64,000 nucleotides of DNA from NCBI GenBank assembly GCA_025642065.1, contig JAODUP010000032.1:1-64000 (forward strand), read 5' to 3'. Positions 1-13,571 of this stretch are shown here, in pieces. The position numbers and the translations under genes are program-made. The notes below the pieces were generated by a model. That model saw nothing but the letters and a program-made list of their open reading frames with translations. It searched no databases and was not told the origin of the DNA. Source of the stretch: Paralvinella palmiformis (taxonomy: Eukaryota > Annelida > Polychaeta > Terebellida > Alvinellidae). Each line of letters begins with the position of its first letter. Within the stretch, counting starts at the first letter, position 1.

Positions 1-116
1 TTTATTCTTTCATAATTAAATATTTAGTAATAAATTCGCTCTTTTGTATTCTATTCAGAGTGGAAAATAAAATATTAATTTCATTTAATCTATTTACTGT
101 TGGTTGAGCTAAAATA

Positions 117-298
117 TGTGGTCTAGCGGTAACGTGTTGGACTACAGATCACTACCACCTGTGTTCGAATCTCGGCGTGGGCATATCTGAAGGATGTTTC
201 ATTTTTTACTTTGCTTCATTACCTTTGGAGGTTGCTCGGCCCATTTAGCCTACGATGAGCAAATAAAGTGGCCGTAAAACATAAATAATCATCATCAG
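117..298 (+). repeat. tRNA-derived SINE, family A
   Basis: Box A-like TGGTCTAGCGGTAACGTG, box B-like GTGTTCGAATCTC, then the family body (GTGGGCATATCTGAAGG, GGCCGTAAAACATAAAT) and a CATCATC tail. The first few bases of the tRNA-like head are missing. Confidence 0.85.
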
Positions 299-564
299 AT
301 ATGTATACAAGAAGGTTTTTGTTAATAAATACTAGGATGTTAGAATCCTTTATCACAATATCATTATTGAATGACTAATGTATATAATTAGGTAACCGGT
401 CAACACCACTTCCAGTCAAAACCTCTATTCAAAAATAAGAAATACAAAACAAAATTCATATAATTGATAGAAACAATATAGTGTTGGAGTTTACTCAAGC
501 TCGCATATGATATCATTTAGTTGCATATAATTTCATATAATTGCATAGGTCACAGTTCATTAGA
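299..564. other. AT-rich stretch, nothing recognised
   Basis: Between the first SINE and the MULE relic. No coding signal is seen. Confidence 0.5.
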
Positions 565-1520
565 TCACATTTAGATCTACTTCCATCTGATGCAGTGTTC
601 AATGCCTTTGAGGGTATCTTCTATTGACATAACATCATATCGGCGAGCTGTGCATAAATTCATGAGCTTAGATTGCAGTTTGACAGTTTTACGGCGTACA
701 CGTTTGGCTGGGGGCCGACTCCTATTGTCTCACAATAACAGAGTAAATGCCATTACCCGGTCTTTTCGAAGACTATCTATGGTACGTCAGATGGTTTGGT
801 GAGCATGTTCGATAAGCTTGGAAAAGGTATTTTTCCACCCTTTACATACGTTGTTGGTTCTAGATCCATTCTTTAATGTGATGTCATTTATTGGCGATTA
901 TTGGTTCGAGTCCATCAGGTGTATTTTCCCTCGGGGACTGTATTCCAGAAACGCCATCACCCATTGGCTAAAATGCAAAAGCATCCAACATGCCACAGAA
1001 AAGTGTTGCGTCGTCGTTCTTCTGATACATATGTATAAGTCCCAGACTATGAATATTTATCCACGTGTTCTGCATTAGGTGATAGATGATGATTGATGTT
1101 TTACGGCCACTTTTGTGCACAAGGTAGGCTAAATTGGCCGAGCGACCTCCAAAGGTAATGAGACGAAGTGAAAGAACGAAACAACCTTCAGATATGCCCA
1201 CGCCGGGATTCGAACACGGGTGGTAGTGATCTGTGGTCCAACACGCTACCGCTAGACCACGGAGGCGCCCCGCATCAGGTGATAGAAGCAGCCGTGACTT
1301 TTGGTGTCTGGGCCGAACGTTAGCAGCATTGATGATGGCTAACTCAAAGTCGGTGAACCCAGTTCCTGACAATTATTCTGGATGGATTGTACCAGTTCTT
1401 CATGCATGGATTGGCTCTTGTTGGATAGAAATACATAGACACAGCCGATTGACGAATCTGCGAGCGGCGCACGAATGGCATACAGATGATGGAACAGGAG
1501 CGGAGTTAAATTTTCCATCC
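565..1520 (-). pseudogene. MULE transposase relic (C-terminal half)
   Basis: Read on the minus strand in several frames. Near 1500-1390: HHLYAIRAPL, then VYVFLSNKSQSMHEEL. Then, after a frameshift, TGFTDFELAIINAA near 1360-1320, which matches the TDFExAxxNA motif of Mutator-like transposases. Near 860-830: RTNNVCKGWKNTF, like the RTNNxxEGWHNxF element. Near 690-570: LQSKLMNLCTARRYD and LKGIEHCIRW. Stops and frameshifts show that it is dead. A SINE with its own target duplication interrupts it at 1086-1271. The N-terminal half is not seen. Confidence 0.7.
1086..1271 (-). repeat. SINE family A, complete, inside MULE relic
   Basis: Full-length minus-strand copy. Flanked by GCATTAGGTGATAG (1072-1085) and GCATCAGGTGATAG (1272-1285), a 14-bp target duplication with one change. 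Confidence 0.9.
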
Positions 1521-1768
1521 ATGTAAATCATACGGTTCATTCTTATTATTATCCAGTGTATAAACCTGTCTTTATCATCAATTTGTTAGCTACATAAATT
1601 CTACACTAGTTTGATGATTTCGTTCTAGTTACTGGTGGTGGTTGCGGTGTCAAGATGTTGTGGCTGTTATTCTTTTAACAATATAAGACCTGTTAATAGT
1701 GTTGTTTTATCGATGTGCGAATTATTCTTTAATCTAACCAAGGTACAACAACGTCCAGGAATATCGGT

Positions 1769-1955
1769 GGGGCGCCTCCGTGGTCTAGCGGTAGCGTGTT
1801 GGACCACATATCACTACCACCCGTGTTCGAATCCCGGCGTGGGCATATCTGAAGGTTGTTTCGTCTTTCACTTCGTCTCATTACCTTTGGAGGTCGCTCG
1901 GCCCATTTAGCCTACCTTGTGCACAAAAGTGGCCGTAAAACATCAATCATCATCA
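1769..1955 (+). repeat. SINE family A, complete, with perfect target duplication
   Basis: Begins GGGCGCCTCCGTGGTCTAGC and ends CATCAATCATCATCA. Flanked by a perfect 15-bp repeat TCCAGGAATATCGGT at 1754-1768 and 1956-1970. This is the best reference copy in the window. Confidence 0.92.
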
Positions 1956-1970
1956 TCCAGGAATATCGGT

Positions 1971-2721
1971 ATTATCGTTAACACGAGACACCTACCCCCA
2001 AGTGCAGATGTCATTGCACTGATTGCATACCTTCTGGTCTAAATCTTAGAGAAATGAGAGCTGCTCAAAATGAAGAAACAAACGCTGACATACAGACAGA
2101 CTGTCTGATTGACTGCCTTACATATTTATTAACTCACCCACTTGCTCACTTACTGCCATTAAAACAGGTTAACAGTGTGTTTGTGGATATTTTCCGGAAG
2201 AATATTTCGGCAATATCGTTCAGGTGTTTCACTTATAGACCATCATTCCATATTTAGAGACAATCAGAAGTCACAATAATTAAAGTATAAAGCTGAAGCC
2301 ATACTCTAACATATAATCAAGTTGCCCTTACATAATCGACTTATTTTAGTTCAAACTAAAATCATGTTTCACTAACTTATGTTCTTAGTGTTACTGTGAT
2401 CGCGCTTTGTATTTCTCGCTGGCGGTATATTTCAAATATTGCAATATATTATATGTAGTACAGTAAAATACCGTATGCCATAATTTAACATCATTACACT
2501 ACAATACAGAAGTATATACAATATTATCATACATAATTATAAACTGTACAACGGTAAGCTACATTATATAACACTAAGCTATATTACTTTGTACATTACA
2601 TTTTAAATTTTGCTACATTACTCTATCACACATACACACACACACACATATATATATATACCCAGTGTATAGGTTTCTGGACGTGAGTTCCATTATAAGG
2701 GGATCACGAACAGCAAAGTTA
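1971..2721. other. AT-rich stretch with no recognised gene
   Basis: Short mixed (CA)n(TA)n tract at about 2630-2660. Nothing else identifiable. Confidence 0.5.
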
Positions 2722-2946
2722 TGTATGTGTTGGTGGGGTAGATTCGATGTGATATGGTATAACTTTCCTCCGGCCATTTCTCAGCGTATTTTCTCCATTT
2801 GACAACACGAGAATAACCGCATCACAGCATAATTTACGTAAGTCAGTTAAGACTTTGTTGTATTTTCGTGCATCATACAAAATATGATAGTCAAATCCAG
2901 TTCGAATAACTAATTTGGCAATTGAATTAACCCTGATGTATCCATA
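2722..2946 (-). other. Open reading frame without ATG, possible exon
   Basis: Seventy-five codons free of stops on the minus strand, from a TAA at 2947 to a TAA at 2719. The peptide includes DYHILYDARKYNKVLTDLRK, then LCCDAVILVLSNGEN and RRKVIPYHIE. The composition looks coding. The pattern of a charged helix, CDAVILVLS and then RRKVIP loosely recalls TIR-like folds, which is only a guess. It has no start codon, so it would be an internal exon or a fragment. It is about 1.8 kb past the GALNT stop on the same strand. Confidence 0.35.
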
Positions 2947-2949
2947 TTA

Positions 2950-3720
2950 TCCAGCTAAATGACTATTTACATTTATTCGTTCCCTGGAAATCCCATTTCA
3001 GGGAGCAACTATATAGGTTATTAAATTGATGTTTTTTCCTGTGTTAGGTTCTATCATTCCGTTAGGACACACTGAACGGAAAACAGTGAAATTTACACGA
3101 ACGACAATACAGGTAGTAGGCTAAAACAAGCAGTTATGTTTGACAGTGGCAAGGATAGCCATAGAAGCAGTGATTGGAACTATAGTTAGTGACAGGCACA
3201 CATACACACACGCGCGCGCATGCACACACATACACAGGAATATAACTGTTTTGGTTACTATGTATAACATGTATTTGAAGGTTTAATATGGGAGACAGCA
3301 TATGGCCCTGCTTTTTATTATATTATTTATGGACCGATGTAATCGAAAAACATATATCTGTCAATCATTCTCAGAATAGGATGCCGGTATTAATATTCTG
3401 CACCTCATCACGGCCGTATTCTGATCGTGACATACCTAGGAACCACGACAATGTAAGGAATTTCTTTTACATGGTTTTGTACACCTTCTCCAATAAATAA
3501 AGTGTAATCTATGATAAACTACGCGGGGTAGTATAAAACTGGATTTAATTAACAGGTCAATCATCGATTTTTCATTCTCTGTACCAGTATCCTTCTAGCA
3601 CGTACTTAGACATTTTCAAAAATGTTCAAAGAAAAAATAAAATCCTTAACTCTGAACAGGATATCTAAAACATAACAAACAAAACAGACAAATATTAACG
3701 GTAACAAAATGCTCTGATAA
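2950..3720. other. Stretch with no recognised gene
   Basis: AT-rich single-copy-looking sequence with a small CA/CG tract near 3197-3235. I see nothing coding. Confidence 0.5.
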
Positions 3721-3723
3721 CAT

Positions 3724-4181
3724 ATCACAACAGAAGAGACACTAAATCAATAAGATAATACAACAGAAGAGACACTAAATCAATAAGATATCACAACAGA
3801 AGAGACACTAAATCAATAAGATAATACAACAGAAGAGACACTAAATCAATAAGATAATACAACAGAAGAGACACTAAATCAATAAGATAATACAACAGGA
3901 GAGACACTAAATCAATAAGATATCACAACAGAAGAGACACTAAATCAATAAGATAATACAACAGAAGAGACACTAAATCAATAAGATAATACAACAGAAG
4001 AGACACTAAATCAATAAGATATCACAACAGAAGAGACACTAAATCAATAAGATATCACAACAGAAGAGACACTAAATCAATAAGATATCACAACAGAAGA
4101 GACACTAAATCAATAAGATATCACAACAGAAGAGACACTAAATCAATAAGATATCACAACAGAAGAGACACTAAATCAATA
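3724..4181 (+). repeat. 33-bp tandem satellite, about 14 copies
   Basis: Unit of exactly 33 bp with core CAACAGAAGAGACACTAAAT. Two versions differ only at the start (ATCACAAC or AATACAAC); apart from a single A to G change in unit 6, the units are identical. Order by start: AT, AA, AT, AA, AA, AA, AT, AA, AA, then five AT units. The last five being alike suggests recent expansion at that end. Confidence 0.95.
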
Positions 4182-4618
4182 AAAATGTGAAATAAACAGA
4201 ACATTTTCATATTTCAAATAAATTAGTACATTGATTTCTGACGACAATTACTAAATGGCAAACACAAAATAAACTACCGGCTAGCATACAGAAAAGTAAA
4301 ATAAAGTAAGTAAAACTTCGAATGCTAGATTAAGGAGGGAAAGGTTTGTTGACATATGACTTTATGGGAGTTTTATTTATAGGGCTATAAAATAACTTCT
4401 ATATTTAAGCGGTAACCATACAAATACTAATAACCGCTGTGTATCCAGACATACACGTTGAAAATAAAGGACTCTCTATGTCTTCAACAGTAAATTAGCA
4501 ACGATAGATGCTACTGCTCAAAAGGACAATTGATAACATTTGGTTAATGTGCTAAGTTCCATTGCAGTTTCGCGTCTAGGTTGAAAATGACCATTAAACC
4601 ATCACTCACCTGGATATG

Positions 4619-4624
4619 TTTATT
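4619..4624 (-). promoter_or_regulatory. Candidate polyadenylation signal of the GALNT gene
   Basis: AATAAA on the minus strand about 110 bases after the stop codon at 4734. It is the first AATAAA after the stop, but the region is AT-rich, so chance is possible. Confidence 0.4.
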
Positions 4625-4733
4625 TATATTTGTCATTGTGTGCGTGTGTATTTGCGTGCATGTGCATGTGTGTGTGTATGTGTATGTATGTGTGTGTTTC
4701 TGATTGTGTGTGGAAACGTTTAAAGACAACTAT

Positions 4734-4988
4734 CTAGCTCCATTTACTCTCAGACATTACAGTTAATAAAGTTCTATGATAATCACTGTTGAATCTGGAT
4801 CTAAATTTTCTTTCGATAAAATCTCTATAATCGTCGGTGTATTCCTTCCATTCCCATCTCTGATATTTATTTTCGGGATCACAGTTGTTGAGACGAATCT
4901 TTGACTTTTCATCGTCTGTGTTATAAGCTTCCATACAGATGTTCTCCTCCACGCCATTCTTCTTCCGGTACATCATCATTGGTCCACC
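4734..4988 (-). CDS. GALNT last exon: lectin-like domain and stop
   Basis: Acceptor AACAAAAG/GGT; ends at TAG (4734-4736). It encodes ENICMEAYNTDDEKSKIRL, then NNCDPENKYQRWEW, a ricin-type repeat with the CxxA Cys and a QxW ending. The tail after QRW is about 40 residues and rich in Arg and Asp. The lectin part is shorter than the usual three repeats. Confidence 0.85.
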   Translation of the reverse strand, partial: GGPMMMYRKKNGVEENICMEAYNTDDEKSKIRLNNCDPENKYQRWEWKEYTDDYRDFIERKFRSRFNSDYHRTLLTVMSESKWS

Positions 4989-5770
4989 CTTTTGTTCATA
5001 AAAATAATTATTCGGTAATAATAATAATACTCATAATCGTTATCATGATCATCACCACTGAAATAATTATCTTTGTAAAATTACAACAACAACAACAAAA
5101 ACACACGTACACACAGAAAGACATACATTTGTTTTCTTTTACATAAAAATGTATGTACATTTATCAATCCTTTACTTGTTACCCCAATATACATACCTTC
5201 CAGTGTATCCATTTTGTAATCCAGTCAGCCTGATAATAGCCAGTAGCACCTTCTGGACCAACTTTATACTGTTTAATGTTTGTACCTTGAACTTGCCAAT
5301 ACTGTAAATCGGTTCTCATATGACCTTCATTAGTCAGCCACACGCCCTGATGAAGATATCATCTGAATATTTTATACACACATATACCGCTCAATAATAA
5401 TAATGAAGCTGTTTCTCTGATTTATGTTAGTGGTTTCGGGGTCATGCCACTTTTAGCGTGATGAAAATATTAACATAAATGGTAAATACATATGTCGAGA
5501 AATTCCCTGTTTACTAGTCTCGAATTGTACACACTACTTACTTCCTTGTTTGGTTGTCCCAGACAATTCCACAGGATGAATTCGTTATTGACATAGTGTA
5601 AGCATTTATTTATTCGTAGGTTACGTAGCTGGAATAATTAACAATCAAAAAGTTTGAAATGTTCAAATCTCTGATTATCATACGAAGTAAAAGTTGGTTA
5701 AAATTTAGATTGTGGCAAACCAGGTAGGCAATAAATCTTTGAATTTAAGTTTTTGAGAAATATGCCCATC

Positions 5771-5816
<46 letters not shown>

Positions 5817-6854
5817 TGTAACCACTCAGTAACAACTGTAAGGCCAAGAGTGCCATGTAACGAGGTAAACCTACTTCGTTAATCTACTTGAGTAGTTTCT
5901 TCTGAAAGTAATGAAGTAAAATTCAACTAACTACTTTTAGTAGTAAGAATGCAACATTTGGTATAGACCACACGTTTCAGCTGATACTCAGTGATATTTA
6001 AGACTTTTCATAATGTTGCCAAGCTATATTTGAAGGCTCACTCTGTTATACACTGTTTCAGCTGCAGCCAACCGTTTTCCAAGATTCATCATAATTAAAT
6101 TGTTAATCGCATTGGTGACACCAACCTTGAGAGTCAGCTTTTGCTGAAGTTGAACAAGGACTTTGTTCCGTTAAGGTGGCAGCACCTGTCTGTGGATACA
6201 GTGAATTTTGTTCCTTCTGGTGCACTGCGTATTTGATTCTCATATTTCGTGTGACAATAAATTTCTACTTCTACTTTTACTTCAATTACTTTTAGAATGT
6301 AGTTTTACTTTTTACTCAAGTAGATTTCTACAAGTTTACTTTTACTTCCACTCAAGTAGTTTTGAAGAGGCTTACATTTACATCTACATGTATTCAGGTA
6401 CCAAATAATACTGGTTCAGTCACCCCTGCTAATGGCTGGCTAACGTTTTGTAAAAACAATATCTAGGTTAAATTTTAGTTCAGATGCCTCTTAAATTATA
6501 TGTTTCTAAACAAGAAAGGTGTTTTTACTCCACGATTCAAAACTACAGCTCACTTATAAATGATAAATAATACAACAATGATACGTACCCAATCATAACC
6601 AAAACTAGAGATGTCGTAGAGACCTAACTCGGGATAGATGTTTCTGAGGAACCATTCAAAGTTATGTTTCGCCCTTTTCTTTACTTCAAATCTCTCCGAT
6701 AAATCACCAACATGTACTTTCTTTTAGACACAATTAACGAGATATATAAGGTATAATTGTGTGCCTGTCTGTCTGTCTGTCTGTCTGTCTTTCTTTGTGT
6801 ATATATGTATGTACATGTATCTTCTCTCTATCTCTATCTCTCTCCCTCCCCTAT

Positions 6855-6904
<50 letters not shown>

Positions 6905-7704
6905 CACAATCTGTTAATCCGACAAGGTTTGTCGTATGATAATATGTCGGATAAACGAGAATGTCGGAATATCGAGTCTGTGACATACCAGTAGTCTTGT
7001 GTCACACATTTTTATATCATAAAGATATACCTCCGTATTTGAACTAACATTCAATAACCGTGCGCAAGATACGGAATGGGATTGAAGCCGTTGATCATCT
7101 TGATGTTTGTTAATTACAGACATTATAAAGAAATACTAGTGTCAATTTGTCCATCGAATTAACTCATGATCTGCTCATTGGAAAGATTACACATTTGTGT
7201 TTTTAATTAGCCATGAATTGTTATGGTTGGCTATTAGATAGCCACAGGCAATGGAAGCATCGTGTGTCGGTGTGTATGGTCGAGGATGATTGTAATTGGT
7301 AGCGATATAGCAATTATCGCGGGTGGGCAGGTTAATGAACCGTTACCGACAACATGTTGGTGTGTCTTGCATGGCTGAACCAGCGGAAATATTTGGCAAA
7401 AGTTGTGCTGTCGGATTATCGAGGCAATTTTACATTGAAATATCACATTCGATTGGCTAAATGAAATGTGGGAGTCGGAACCGTTACCGACAAATGTTGG
7501 TATGACTTGCATGGCTGAACCAGCGGAAATATTTGGCAAAAGTTGTGTGTCGGATTATCGACAATTTTACATTGAAATAAACACATTCGATTGGCTAAAT
7601 GTAAATGTATAAGGCAATACGATTTTGTGATTAAAGAGTCATTTATAATATCGTCAAAATAATTGTATATGGTAAATTTGAGATAAACATTAATATTAAG
7701 CTGA

Positions 7705-7784
<80 letters not shown>

Positions 7785-10700
7785 GTTTTGTAAATATAGA
7801 ATGCACAATTCAAGTATCATTTACCACTTTTTATATTAAAGTAAAATAATCATTAATCAAAAGCTAATGCGTTATTGTATCTATATAGATACATTGTTTA
7901 ATGTTATTACTTACTTCTAGCTGTGGCTTCATTCTGTAAACATATTTTTTGTAGTCATCAAACCAAACGTCAACTACTCTTCTGTAATTCCGATTGATGT
8001 ATTTATCCCATCCAAACCTTGAGTTAAGAAAACAATTCATGGCTTTTCATTTAGCTGCTCGATACCTAATTCACGTCTTGAACCACATGACAGATCAGTA
8101 ACGCATACTGAAACGATTAGTTATCTAAAAACTAAGGATTCCCCCATCTGGACATCATAGATACTGTAAATGTTCAAGGCTGCTAAATATTTCATTATAC
8201 TTCATTAACTTCACTGATTTTAATGTTGTATTAATGAGTGACTTTAATCTTAATGTGTTAAAGAAAAAGAATGATCTCAAAGTTTGCCTCGATGTAAATG
8301 GTTTCAGAAATATTGCAAATAAGGCAACACGATTCAAAGGTGCACCTTTTCTTATTTACTTGATTACTACTAACGAACCAAAGCGTTTTAAAAATATTGT
8401 CAGTATTGACACAGGTTTGAGTGATTTGCACTCACTAATTTGTACCTCCATAAAGTTTCATATTCCTAAACACTTTTGCTTATACAAGTTATACACATTT
8501 TTATAAAACCATTTTCTTACATGATCTTTCTGTAATACCTTATCATATAACTGGAAAATTTGATGATGTTGATGATGCATATTCTGTATGGAATGAGTTA
8601 ACAATGCAAATCGTGAATGAACATGTCCCTGTAAAAATAAGACTATCAAAGGTGCCAGAGTTCCATACACGAATGGTTAGTTAAGAAGAGCATATAATGT
8701 AAGAAATATGTTCAAATGTAAATATGATAAATGCAAAAGTACTATTCACTGGAAACAATATAGAAATCAAAGAAATTCGCTCACAAAAGTAGGAATGAAA
8801 AGCATAAATATATTTCTGCATAGTAAATGTTGCACACCATCTGGATGTGGAAAGGAGTTCTTGGAAACATTAAAACCTCACATTTTAAATAAATCTATTT
8901 AAAAAGTGATAATATAATAATACTGCCCGATGACAACGTCGTAACACATCAAGACGAGGTACCGTAGCTACTATTGTTAATGCTAACTTTGCCAATATGG
9001 CCAAAGATATAGGTTCTGATGATTGCATTAATGTTTATTATAGCTTACCCTCTTACTTCACAAAACGTCGACAACATAATAGTGTTCAAAATATAAAACA
9101 CCTTATAGCAACATTTGGTGAACATGCTGACTTTTATTTTCATAATGTAAGTAATGAGTCAAGTCACATTTAGGTCACTCGTAAACCAATAAAGCCACCG
9201 GGTTTTATACAGTGCCAGCTAAGTTATTACAATTTGGTTCAAATATTATATGCAATCAAAAATGTTGTTTATTGAATATGTCAGTAACAACAAGTACAGT
9301 TCTCTAAAACATGCTGAAATATGCCCTGTTCACAAGAAGGGAAACAATCTAGATGTTTCAAATTATAGACCAGACCATTATGTCGAAGATATTTGAGTAA
9401 GAAATTGTAAATAAGCTGTCGGTATATTTTGAAAACATTTTAGTTCCTATATTTCGGGGTTTAGACAAAACCATAGTTCTGAAACTGATCTCTTGCGTCT
9501 GGTTGAAAATATACAGACATATGTAGCAACAGATTAATCAGCGTGCATTATCTTAATGGATCTGTCTGGTGTTTTTATTTGTAAACCCTATAAATTATTT
9601 ATATCTAAACTACGAGCATATGGCTTATCATAATCTGCATTTGAATTATCTGTCAGTTACTATCGAGATGGTAAACAATGAGTAAAATTGGGTAGTTTTA
9701 AAAGTGAATGGGAAAATGTTTACAAAGGTGCTGCCCAGGGATACCTTATGGGTGTTCAGTATTATAATATGTTTACTAATAATTTGTTATTTATAATAGA
9801 AGATGATATAGCTGTATACAATTGTGCTGATAACATATTTCTCTGTTCTGGCTACGATTATGAGTCAGTTAAGAAAACAAGTAGTATACAACGTAAACAG
9901 TGTGTTCACGTGGATTGAGAATAATACTATGAAGGTTAATACTGACAAGTTTCAATGTATTATCTTTGGTAGAAATGAACATTTTGGTAGTTTAAAGATA
10001 AGAAAAAATGATATATTTTCGGAGAATATTGTTAAGATTCTGAGATTAAACTTAGATAGTGGATAACATTTTGACACTCATATATCCAAGCTTGGTCAGA
10101 AAGCAGGAAATCAAATTAATGTTCTGGCTAGATTATTTAATGTACTTGGTGAGCCAAGTAAACTATTACTTTATAATAGCTTTATTTAATGATATTTTAA
10201 TTATTGTTCTCTTATATGGCACTTACTCGGTAAATTTAATACTAGTAAAATTGAAAAGCTTCGAGAAAAAACACTAACATTTATTAAGTTGGACTTTCAA
10301 AGTTCCTATGAATTATTACAAGATAATTGTAATAAACATCCGCCATATGTGGTACAGATTAGAAAATGTATTGAAGCAGTATACAAAATTTCACGAGGGG
10401 TATCCTTTATATCTAAATGCTCTGATTAAACCTAAAAATGTACAGATTAATCTAAGATATGAAAATAATATGTGTACCCCACAATATAAAACAGCTAAGT
10501 ATGAGAAGAATTCTTTTACTTATTCTGCACCTTTTTAATGCAATAAGTTGACAAATATAACAAGGAATGCCACAAACTTTACTAATTGTAATACCCTTCT
10601 TCATGATTGGGTACCACTGTGAATGTGGCTCCTGCCTACAATGTAATATTATTAATAGGTAAAGTATTTATATCGAACTACATTCTCGTAGCTATATAAT

Positions 10701-11227
10701 GTAATTTGATCTGAAACTTTAAAACTATTTTTTAATGTAGCTATGGTACATAAAATAAAATAAATATTTTATATTCTATGTATGGATATATATGTTTCAT
10801 TTTATCCTAAATATTTCATCTGTATAAAATCATATCCATGTGTATGTTCATTGCACATCTCATCTATTCTGTTTACACTTATTATGTCGATGTAATAGTG
10901 ATTGTTACAAATGTTATTGTTACGCTGTTATCGACTCTAAATAAACTGTTCTAACTCTTACTAACAAACTTCTTTACTATAATAAACACCTGTTTTATTG
11001 CTACCTGCCACCTATATTATACAAAAATCATTCTGGTTCCACTTATTATCATTATTAATATTCGTATATTTGATGATTATTATATAGGCCTACCTGTAAT
11101 CTCGTTGGTGTTGTCTTTCCATGTGAGCTGCGTGTGAACAAGGTACCTGTACCACACGACCACCAAATAGCCATACCTGGGGAAATACACAATAGGACGT
11201 TTTATTTCTAGGAATTTAATGGCTAGC

Positions 11228-11266
<39 letters not shown>

Positions 11267-12376
11267 AGTTATTACTTTGCCATTACTCTAAGTAAAGGAA
11301 AAACATTTACAATCGACTGAACCGATCTCAAGTGAAAATCCAAAGAAGTTGTTTGAACTCCTAGTTATCCTATCAGAAATAGAACCTGGAACATTGAATA
11401 TATGTCTGCTAAGATTACCTAGTGAGCCACTGAGCTTTGGAGTTAGATAATATGATAGGAGGACCATCACACGAATCTAACAATACCCAATAACAATAAC
11501 AACGTAATGAAAGGCAATATCAACTGATCAGACAGGTAACATGTCGAGCGGTGCACGATTTAGAAACACTACTCCACTTCCAATATGTGTTTAATTTATC
11601 AATATTGATAACTATAAAGAGGAAATTGAACAATGAAAGCCAATTACTATAGATGGCTACATAAACATAAACTATACTAATATAAAACATATCAAAGTCA
11701 GTTAGCCTATATTGTTAAAATCCCCCCCACGCAGTATATGTCTTATAACTCACTCTGATTGGCAGATCCAGATTCTCTCCTCCCCATCGCTCCATCCCTT
11801 CATCAAGTTCTCCAACTTCGGTGAAAAAATCTTTATATATCGCCCAGCTAGCTCCAACAGAGCACGGAGAACTGAAATATACACAAATGTGTCGGGAGGG
11901 GGGGGGGGCAGGTGTGAGCGCAGGTGTGAGCGCGTGCGCGCGCGTGTATGTAATCTCGTGTTTATAATAAACATGATATTTACGGGAACGCCGTCATCGG
12001 ATGTTTTTCCTGCTTCTCTAAAATTTCCGGTCGTGGATAACCAAATCCAAATCCCATATCCCAAGTAAATACACACATATAGGAATTAGAACCCATTTGA
12101 TATGACCATATATCTGAAATGAGGACATATCAGATACATATATCAGGATATGACACTACGTGCATAGTGACAGGAATGCACACATATACGTGATGCACGC
12201 GTGCAAATAAATAATATTAAAACACACACACACAAGTGCACACACATACCACTCGTATAGACATACATGCAACACCGACGCAGAAACAAACAAACACATA
12301 AACACATTCACAGTTGAGACGCTCATACCCAACACATACAAACATAAACCTTACTCACAGAAATAGGAACATATCG

Positions 12377-12412
<36 letters not shown>

Positions 12413-13512
12413 GTGTTTATCATATTTTCTTAAACGTCACCTTTTCGGAGAGGTTTCATCCAGTCTAACATTGATGTGGCCAACGTTTTATTATTCCGTC
12501 GAATCTCATACAATAATGCCACTAACCTACAAAGACAAAGACGTTAAAGTTATCTAAATAGGGGAGAGCACAGACGGAGCATTAGACCACATGGATGGTT
12601 GGACAGATATTTATCAGGATGTTCGGTGCTCGACTCTCTATACCGCTTCCGTCAGCTTAAGTAACATCTAACACTAGTTACACTTGTGATCACCATACAG
12701 GTGATGACTTGTGGGCAGCATTATCTACAACATGCAACGCGTCTATCTTGTCCGAAAACTCTTGTCCATAAGACGAGGCCTGTTACACTGGACATCCAAT
12801 ATGGCGTATTTAAAACATATATTTGAAAGATGACTTTGAACGGTTACTGTAAATGTGATGAAGCGAAGTCAAAGATGAACACCATTCAGATAATTATTTA
12901 CGTGGATGTCGAGAATACATTTAGTACATTTCGTACATCTGTCTGCTGCAGAGCTTTCGGTTCTTCCGGATCGTCTTCTACTATTCCCTCAGTCTGTAGG
13001 GTGTTTCGCGATGCATTACCTCATTTTGATAGGTAGCTGCCCAATAGCCATCTATTCTAAATGTGACTAGTAACAAGCACTTAACCCTTCTAAAGAGGTT
13101 ATGAGTATATGATGTACATATGGTTCCGCAGATGTCATAGGAAAGAAAGGTGCAAATAAAGTTAAGAAAAAATCACAGAATGTCCATAAAAGCTGTACGA
13201 ATAGTTGTATGAAGGAAAGATAGAACTGGCAAACCATATTGTCATATTTCGCCCCGAAGGTTATTAAATACAGTAGCTATATTATTAATAAACATTTTAT
13301 GTGAACTATTCGTACCACGTCTCTTGAACTTCCATGTGCGCATCCAAAGGAATTATGACGTCACCACGTGCCATCCGGGCTCCTAGTAGACGCGCTTTGA
13401 TCAGTCCGATCGTCTTATTAGTTCTCATAATTCGAACTTTATCACCAAAAACCGCACTACAATAGTTCTCCAACAGCTCTTTGAAATCAGCTGGAGAAAA
13501 CAATATATATAT

Positions 13513-13571
<59 letters not shown>

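Noticed and set aside
121..185. Functional tRNA gene
   Set aside because: Box A and B are present, but the same unit with a fixed downstream body recurs several times. It is a SINE head.
3724..4181. CRISPR-like array of 33-bp repeats
   Set aside because: Units are directly adjacent with no unique spacers, and the genome is eukaryotic. It is a satellite.
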